A stretch of 5,739 nt of DNA from Bifidobacterium breve. GTDB taxonomy: Bacteria > Actinomycetota > Actinomycetes > UBA12327. Location of the stretch: positions 1 to 5,739 of the forward strand of contig CALQPL010000084.1 in assembly GCA_943332445.1 (NCBI GenBank), given 5' to 3'. Both the position numbers and the translations under genes were made by a program. Below are positions 5,052-5,739 of the stretch, in pieces. Each line of letters starts with the position of its first letter. Positions within the stretch are counted from its first letter, which is position 1. A model generated the notes under the pieces. It was not told where the DNA came from and did no database searches. It saw only the letters and a list, made by a program, of their open reading frames with translations.

Positions 5052-5052
5052 C

Positions 5053-5739
5053 CTAACCAAGCAGTGGCTGCACTGCGCCATAGACCGCGGGGATGATCGC
5101 CAGCAGTACGAAGGCCGGAAGGAAACACAATCCCAGCGGGCCCGCAGTTCGCACGGCCACTTGTCGGGCCCTGGCCTGTCCCTCAAGGCGCGATCGCTGT
5201 CGCGACTCACGAGCCATCGACTGCAACACCTGAGCGCTCACCGAACCAGCCCGCGAACTACGAGCCAATGCCTGTCCGACTCGTTTGAGTTCCTCACCAG
5301 GTCCCAGAGTTCGCCAGGTGACCACTGGATCTGCACCTAGTTGCAGTTGTTTGATCACCACATCTAATTGCTGGGCCAACGGCCCTCCGATCGCGCGCGC
5401 AACCTCTCCCATAGCTGTTGCCAAGGGAGCGCCGCCCACAAGACAAGCAGCTGCGAGATCCAACGCCAACGGCAGATCACGTTCACAACGTTGACGAAAT
5501 ATCCGATCGCTTCGAGATTCCAAGCGCGCCAGCAAGCGGGGGCCGGCGATGGCGACGACTGCGCCCACCACGATTGACAACAGCGAAGGGGCAACAACGA
5601 TGAAGATGCACCCGACCACGCCACACACCACCGAAGGCGACAACCCCTTGTTCGAGTTTCCGGGAATGGTCTGATGAGTGGCGATACCTAACGCACGCAC
5701 CCGCCATCGCGAAACGCCTCTCCAAGTGGCAACAAGGTA
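5053..5739 (-). CDS. TadC-like type II secretion F-domain membrane protein (5' end outside window or uncertain)
   Basis: This is the inner-membrane platform protein of a Tad/Flp-type pilus or secretion system, resembling Rv3657c-type proteins. The frame is open to the right edge (228 codons). A GTG at 5700 would give 215 residues, but the upstream codons read YLVATWRGVSRWRVRALG, like the end of an N-terminal membrane helix followed by a basic linker, and no clear Shine-Dalgarno site precedes the GTG; I therefore treat it as 5'-partial. Numbered from that GTG, a hydrophobic double segment spans about 22-54 and the helical T2SSF domain about 74-165 (from RDLPLALDLAAACLVGGAPL through RSSRAGS). 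The family-typical terminal helix GPLGLCFLPAFVLLAIIPAV lies at about 187-206. It ends at TAG (5053-5055). The assembly ATPase and TadB genes would be expected further right, outside the window. The DUF4244 gene that normally follows is 2.1 kb away. Confidence 0.9.
   Translation of the reverse strand, partial: YLVATWRGVSRWRVRALGIATHQTIPGNSNKGLSPSVVCGVVGCIFIVVAPSLLSIVVGAVVAIAGPRLLARLESRSDRIFRQRCERDLPLALDLAAACLVGGAPLATAMGEVARAIGGPLAQQLDVVIKQLQLGADPVVTWRTLGPGEELKRVGQALARSSRAGSVSAQVLQSMARESRQRSRLEGQARARQVAVRTAGPLGLCFLPAFVLLAIIPAVYGAVQPLLG

Noticed and set aside
5029..5577. Plus-strand frames over the TadC gene (5029-5340, 5285-5494, 5368-5577)
   Set aside because: They are antisense to the well-supported F-domain protein and have low-complexity Ser/Arg-rich translations without family features.
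5483..5725. Minus-strand 80-codon frame, with ATG at 5709 behind GGAGAGG in the TadC 5' region
   Set aside because: The ATG with a decent Shine-Dalgarno-like sequence is in a different frame from the T2SSF domain; the frame is Arg/His-rich and stops inside the gene, so it looks like a shadow.

Overview
The window looks like chromosomal DNA of an actinobacterium (Actinomycetota) of moderate GC content. The signs are a small TadE/Flp gene set of the kind found near Rv3654c-Rv3657c in mycobacteria, a BldG-like anti-anti-sigma factor, a membrane H+-pyrophosphatase, and GTG and TTG starts. I cannot name a genus. No tRNA, rRNA, CRISPR array, transposase or integrase is visible.

Layout, read along the + coordinates. 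Positions 1-1453 (minus) hold the first 484 codons of a membrane-bound pyrophosphatase (hppA); its 3' end lies outside the left edge. Positions 1454-1651 form a spacer with several overlapping inverted repeats. Positions 1652-1954 (minus) encode a single-domain STAS anti-anti-sigma factor. Positions 2021-2920 (minus) hold three tightly packed genes, in order of transcription: a DUF4244 Flp-pilin-like protein, a TadE-family pseudopilin and a TadE-like protein. Positions 2921-3227 are a divergent intergenic region. Positions 3228-3926 (plus) encode a Sec-exported RTX-type calcium-binding repeat protein, closed by a strong hairpin terminator. Positions 4022-5032 (plus) encode a lipoprotein esterase of the LpqC / PHB-depolymerase-like family. 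Positions 5053-5739 (minus) hold the C-terminal part of a TadC-like type II secretion F-domain membrane protein that runs off the right edge.

The minus-strand genes fit one theme, an actinobacterial Tad/Flp-type secretion or pilus apparatus: an inner-membrane platform (TadC), a pilin-like subunit (DUF4244) and two pseudopilins (TadE, TadE-like). In relatives the TadC gene normally lies directly upstream of the DUF4244 gene. Here a 2.1 kb block with two oppositely oriented genes for exported proteins, the RTX protein and the esterase lipoprotein, separates them. The STAS gene and hppA are the downstream neighbours. From memory, the same neighbourhood (tad genes, helicase, bldG, anti-sigma factor, hppA) occurs in Streptomyces, but here neither the helicase nor the anti-sigma partner is present. 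The most interesting points are this rearranged neighbourhood, the attenuator-like leader of the RTX gene, and the cluster of hairpins between the STAS gene and hppA. Nothing in the window amounts to a clearly new system.
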